NCBI GenBank assembly: GCA_036897445.1
Contig: JAYMTL010000004.1
Location: forward strand, 62,001 to 126,000
From: Pelargonium tetragonum
Taxonomy: Eukaryota; Streptophyta; Magnoliopsida; Geraniales; Geraniaceae
Length of the DNA stretch: 64,000 nt
Direction: 5' to 3'
Shown here: piece after piece, positions 59,096 to 64,000 of the stretch
Layout of the letters: the number at the start of each line of letters is the position of its first letter
Numbering within the stretch: position 1 is the first letter of the stretch
Notes under the pieces: generated by a model
The model's input: only the letters and a program-made list of their open reading frames with translations
The model's database searches: none
Told to the model about the DNA's origin: nothing
Made by a program: the position numbers and the translations under genes

Positions 59096-60611
59096 TCTTT
59101 TGACCTAAATTGTGTGTGTTGGACAATATTCTATAGTCAAATTCGTTGCATTTTTTTCTAGTATCTTATTCGTGTTTTACCGGTACGGGAACCCTATTTA
59201 TTACTACCTAGCTGCTGTAGAGTCTTAATATGAAAGGCTCTTAAACCCGCATTCTAAGTGAATCTTAGACCCAAGCGGATTTTAATGACAGGCAAAGCCC
59301 GAAGTAGAGCGGGGTGCTCCATACCATATTAGATATTGATTTGGTATTCGATCTCAAGAATTATGGCACAGGGTCCGCACTCTTGTTTCTCTATCTAGGT
59401 AAAAGCGGGTTCCTTCGTCTAGTGGATATTTTGCATGTTTAAGAAACCGGGTATACCTTGTGAAAAGCGAAGCACTGCGAAAGGATGTAGTTCTAGGAAT
59501 TTTTGTTAGGGAGATCCTTGACGAATTCATTTTTTTATATGAAAACTTTTTTATTCTTAGGATTCTTATATGTACTTAAATTTGAAAGGGTATACCTTAC
59601 TTATCTTGTACTAAAGGCAGAAAGGTGATACCTTTGGAAATTTTTAGTCTAAACTGGAGCATACTCAGATAATCAAGGGCCCCGTGTGTAGGTCAGCTTA
59701 CATACAAGAAAATAATCCACTTTACATTACTATAAAAAGACTTCCACTCTAAGGTATCAATTTCTAAGAATAGGGGACCTTAAAACCTCTACGTTATAGG
59801 GTTGGGACTGAAGGGTTTAGAAATTGACTTAATTAAGAAGGCTTGGAGATACTGGGGTCTTGATACACAGCTCAAAACTCTCGGTACACACCAGACTCTT
59901 AAACAGGTGAATAATTTCGATTAGAATGCAATTGGGTTTACCCTGCAGAATCCTACGTAAGATTAAGTTGTACAAAGACCCTTAAATTAAAGCCTTAAAA
60001 TACTGGTATATATAGACAGTTTAGGGTCATTTTTTAGAAAAGAAAGTGAATTGCTATTCGTTTTACATACATATAACTTCATTACAAAGCGCTTTTACTT
60101 GACTTTAGAAGGGATTCCCTGCTCCGGGACTAGGAAAAGATAAAGATCATAGGAGACTTTTCGTACTTTAGTTGAATCCCAAAAAGACTTATATATAGGA
60201 AATAAAGAGTACTTAAAAGAGGTTTAACAAATGTTTCTATAAATTGGCTGAGTTTTGATCATAAGGATGACCTACTCACTTTCTGAGTTAAGAGGCCCCG
60301 ACATTTTCTAGTGTTTCTCTAAACCCACGCTTTTAAACGCTCCTTCGATAGCATATTAATATACCTTAAAGGGCCCTGATTTACGAGGGTAAGATAGCTC
60401 CAGTACTTGGAAACTCAGAGTGGTGTGTAGGAAACCCAAGTAAAAAATGAAAAATGAAGGAAAAAATCACAGGAATTAATGTTTTAGTGCATTAAAAAGG
60501 CCCTATAACGGGTTTCCTAAATTAGAAAATCTTTAAGAAGTTTCAATTTGTTTAGGGTTCTTTAAAAACCATTAATATACTAAAGACAACAAACTGTTCT
60601 TGGCCGAGGGC

Positions 60612-60629
60612 GCTTTCTTACCAACTAAG
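60612..60629 (-). pseudogene. D-arm-like relic
   Basis: On the minus strand TTAGTTGGTAAGAAAGCG resembles AGnTGGTAnAGAGCG of many tRNAs. No T arm is found at the proper distance. Weak. Confidence 0.2.
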
Positions 60630-62289
60630 AATTCACTCTTAACTATATCTTAAATGTCCGCATTAATAACTTATATTATAGAAATAAGTAACTGTATCGC
60701 TCTAGCAGCCTATTAGGTGGGCGCTATGTCATTGATATTGAGGTGTAGTTTTTACCTATTAAACTTAAAAAGTACTTTAGTAACTGGATTCCCGATTCTA
60801 TATATACTTCCAACTAGAATCAATTTGTTCTTAAACATCCCTAAGGATTCCTTGCTAGGCTAAAAGCTACTTTTTCGTGTTGTGAATAAAAAAGGGGGCG
60901 AGCTTTAAAATTTTTTAGATACCTAAAGCGAAATTAAAAGCTGTTGTGGGTAAAGAATTCCGTGTAAATTTTTGAGAACTTAAAAAAGGCCTTGTTCTTT
61001 TATTTCTAAAAATGACTTTGATAAATAATAAGGGGTCCTGGATAGGTCTTACTTAATTTATAAATAGTAAATATTTAGAAACTCTACCTACAAAAAAGGG
61101 TAAGGTATATTAAAGACAAACGAGGGTCCAAGGCATTCCTAAGGGAGGCTGCTGATTTAAGTTTAAAGGGATTCCTTAAGCTTAGTTTATATAAGTAAGG
61201 AACTTGTTAACCTATTAATTCTTTTTATAGATACATTTCAGGCTACAAAAGAAGATGCAAGTGGGAGTAGGAAATACTTAAATAACACGTATCTTGAATA
61301 AATTAATTTAATATGCGGGAATAATACAAGTATACCTTTTTCCCGCTTTACTTATTGGGGTTTCTAATTCCACCACCTCTCAAAGAAACTAAGTTATAGG
61401 ACTTTTACATATCTTTAGATTTAACAAAAATTTTTTGCAAACTCGGGCAATTAAGCTAGAGCGAAGCAAGCTAGTTAAGTATTCATATCTTTCATAGGAG
61501 CCCCCTTTATTAATTCAGGATTCCCGATATTCGAAGCATACTCAGCTCCAGTTTTGGTTAGGTTTAGTATTCTAACTCATGAAACTTAAATGAAAAGTAC
61601 GGGGTTTTTCCTTTTTGCCGGGTGATTGCGCGTACCTGCTGTATATATTAAGATTATAAGTCTCTGATGCTAACTCCTTATTTCTAGAAACTCAGGAGAA
61701 TAGAAGTAGCTTACAACACAAACGCGTTAGGAGAGAGTACCTAATAAAGAAATCCAAGGATACTCTAAAGGGTTTCTTGTATAAAATTAAGGAGAGGTGC
61801 CTTACAACTTTTAACGGGTATTCAGACTTTATATACTTTTTTTACAACGGAAGTCCTCCTCTGATCCTTTAGGTCTATGGCTTAAGCATTTTTTAAAAAC
61901 TATATTTTCTATTTTGTTATCTCCTATCAAAAGGAATCCTGTTTAAGGATAATCTTTATAAAGACAATTAAGAGGACTTCCAGAAAACCTAAGACTTGAG
62001 AGTACCCGTTATTCAAAAATGGATTTAGGTTTACTAATAAGGATACTTGAACATTTACCGGGTTTTATATCTCCATGATTCAATATAACAAAAAGTCTAG
62101 CAGGAATTGAGGAAAGAGGCTTGTCTCCAAACTTTCTTTATCTTTCTGAGCTCTAGCTACAGAGTAATTAGAGAATTACTTAATTTGGGAATTTCTTAAG
62201 TAAAAGACTTTGATAGGAAGCGCCTATTAGTTGACTACATTAAACAAGTTTTCACTCGACAAACTAAAAAATAATAATATACCCCCCCT

Positions 62290-62311
62290 TGACAGGTTCG
62301 AATCTTACCGT
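62290..62311 (+). pseudogene. T-arm-like relic
   Basis: GGTTCGAATCT at 62295-62305 is one base from the B-box pattern. It directly follows the C7 run and TTGACA. No 5' half is visible. Confidence 0.25.
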
Positions 62312-63049
62312 AGTAAGTTATAACCGAATTGGAATAAGGAAATCGGGTATCCCTATAGTACTTTAACCCAGTAAGAGCCCTAAAAGCGGAGCTTGCTTCT
62401 TATGATCTTATGAAATACATTCCAAGTTACTTTACTTAAAATAAGGGATGCCCTTGAAAAATCGGCACCAAAATTCGAAACCCTTTTTTACCAAATTAGC
62501 TGAGTGCTTGCCACTTGACTCAGAAAAGTCCTATACTATATCTATATAAGTAAGTGCTCGACATATAGAACTCTACTTTTGTTTGAAATATGGAAAAATT
62601 TTAATGCGGGAGTTTCTCAAGGGACTCTTTTTTAACTTAACAGAGATTAGGACCTTTTCGAAAAAGTAGGATCTTAGTGGCAAGCTCGTGAAGAAAGCTT
62701 AAGAAAATAAGGTTTGGGTTTGTCCAATTCAGATAAGTAAAGATTTTTGTGCAACCTATTTTGAATAGAAAAGCCTAGCGAGGTTTATCATCTCAGTATA
62801 CTTAAAGGGGTGCCGGAATGGTCCATTTATCGACTTTAGACCGCACTATCCTTAGTAAAATCTGGGATTAGCCTTAGCAAACGGGCAAAGTGGGTATTCC
62901 GGAATAGGTTAAAATAATTTGTGATGGTAGCTCTGAATTTTTATGTTATATACGCGGGTTTTTTATTGAGTACTGCACCTTTCCAAAGTCGGGCCTACTT
63001 TATTTACTACTTAGGTTGCAACTGTGATGGAATAGAGGAGATAAACCTT

Positions 63050-63071
63050 CTTTAATTAAATTTAATTAAAG
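63050..63071. repeat. Perfect 22-bp palindrome
   Basis: CTTTAATTAAA is followed directly by its reverse complement. Apart from the outer G-C pairs it is pure A/T, so unlike the GC-core palindromes it would melt easily. It could extrude a cruciform or bind a dimeric protein; no neighbouring gene hints at a role. Confidence 0.8.
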
Positions 63072-63800
63072 TATAACGCGGATACTTATGCTAACCGAGG
63101 TTTAAGGAAGTGCCCTGCTTTAGGATGCCCCTAGTATAACTATAAAAAACCCAACTTCCAGAGCTTTTTTGAATCTTTATAGCTAATAGACCCACAAAGC
63201 CCTGTTTCAACGGGTGCGATAGAGAAAAAGAATTTTATATAGAAATCCTAGGAAAGCTTGTTAGAAAGCCTATATTTATAAACTTTTATTCTATTACTCG
63301 TACTCGAAACTTAGATTACGTTATTATCATAAAAAATACAATATTGTTATCTTTACACAAAAAAAAGAACCACTTTCGCCTAATAAAAGGAATACTACGA
63401 AGTTTTTAAACAAGAGTTTGTGTATCTAAGATTTATCCTATCAAAATTAGGTCCAACTGGAGCAAGTCAAAGGGATACCCGTGTAAATCTAGGGCCAATG
63501 CCTCTATCAACTCTAGCGAACTTCCAAAATCCTATTTTTCCAGCACTGCAAAGTAGCTCTCAGGATCTCATACTTGAACAAGACTAAACTTTAGTAAAAC
63601 TTGTAACTCTAAAAAGAGACTTTTGCTAGAAATAAAGAAGTAACCATAAGGGTTTTAAAGGGCTCCCTTATTGGTTATATAAAACTACAAAAGATTGTGT
63701 AAATGCAAGATTTTAGCTCTAGTAGGACAGGGATTTCTCTTAGGAAGAGTGCTGGGTTAGTGAACAAGAAAAGCACTTAGATTCTTATAAAAAAGAGTTT

Positions 63801-63826
63801 AATTAGCTCGGTTGAGGAGTAAGCAA
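63801..63826 (+). pseudogene. D-arm-like relic
   Basis: TTAGCTCGGTTGAGGAGTAAGC keeps GCTC and an imperfect second D-stem half (AAGC). The T arm and anticodon arm are not found downstream. Weak. Confidence 0.22.
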
Positions 63827-64000
63827 GTTAAAAAAAAAGGCTATCCCGAGCTTATTATATACTTTTCCTGGGCTAATATCTAGTTTTGGGAACTTTTTTA
63901 TATACCAAAATTTTGTACAGAATTGACTTTGAAATCCACCTGGATAAAATTGTAATTACTTGTTACTTGCTTTATAGTTTTCCATACACAACCTCTTTTG

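Larger units (their letters stand above)
58291..64000. other. Motif-dense AT-rich DNA, no gene found
   Basis: In 60108-60620 about ten purine/pyrimidine motifs recur at 15-78 bp intervals (60108, 60150, 60214, 60289, 60367, 60428, 60493, 60508, 60553, 60606). Special sites are the C17 run at 59079 and the palindrome at 63050. No frame reaches 60 codons in these 5.7 kb. D-arm-like words lie at 60612 (minus) and 63804. Confidence 0.5.

Noticed and set aside
1-64000. Virus-like, LTR or other mobile-element proteins
   Set aside because: No long frames, polymerase or integrase motifs, or long terminal repeats were seen on either strand.

Overview
The 64 kb window is AT-rich (about one third G+C in the lines I counted by hand). 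I recognise no protein gene, rRNA, intact tRNA, insertion sequence, CRISPR array or virus-like element in it. The open frames fit chance: 29 frames of at least 60 codons are present, against roughly 20 to 25 expected at this composition, and the longest is 112 codons. None shows a family motif that I know. The most likely setting is spacer DNA of a greatly inflated organelle genome (mitochondrial or plastid, from an alga, plant or other eukaryote). An AT-rich nuclear desert, or a simulated or shuffled control sequence, cannot be excluded from the sequence alone.

Three kinds of DNA alternate. (1) Positions 1-4865 are a distinct block built from recurring words (TGTATTCT seven times in the first 2.2 kb) and diverged duplications. 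(2) Most of the rest is motif-dense DNA. A short purine tract meets a pyrimidine tract (for example AAAGGAGTCCTTT, GGGATCCC, AGGGGnnnCCCCT) about every 40-75 bp, hundreds of times, giving weak hairpins. The better copies are perfect palindromes (43522, 34991, 7947). (3) Several islands lack this motif and have strong C-over-G or T-rich strand bias (about 9180-9500, 14720-16060, 25700-27640, 43900-44690, 45601-46975, 50741-51740, 57381-58290).

Two observations stand out. First, three islands carry diverged copies of one element of about 100-125 bp. In two of them it ends in a 34-bp block matching at 32 of 34 positions (46090-46123 and 57878-57911). Second, tRNA-like relics are over-represented. 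Four perfect matches to the tRNA T-loop/B-box pattern GGTTCRANTCC occur where about 0.1 is expected, plus several near matches. Five share an extended upstream sequence (GTAARACA, then GGTTnnAATCYCA), and D-arm-like pieces (TAGCTCAGGG, GGTAGAGCA, CTCGGTAAAGCAT) also occur. None folds into a complete cloverleaf. My working interpretation is a graveyard of decayed tRNA-like modules, from which some of the pervasive motifs might descend. That last step is inference.

Smaller features are a 40-bp exact tandem duplication (47631-47710), a 17-base poly-C run (59079-59095), a 22-bp perfect palindrome (63050-63071), a shared hairpin element (30047 and 51748) and a dispersed 20-bp repeat (9089 and 29441). 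No gene set is present, so there is no pathway to describe.
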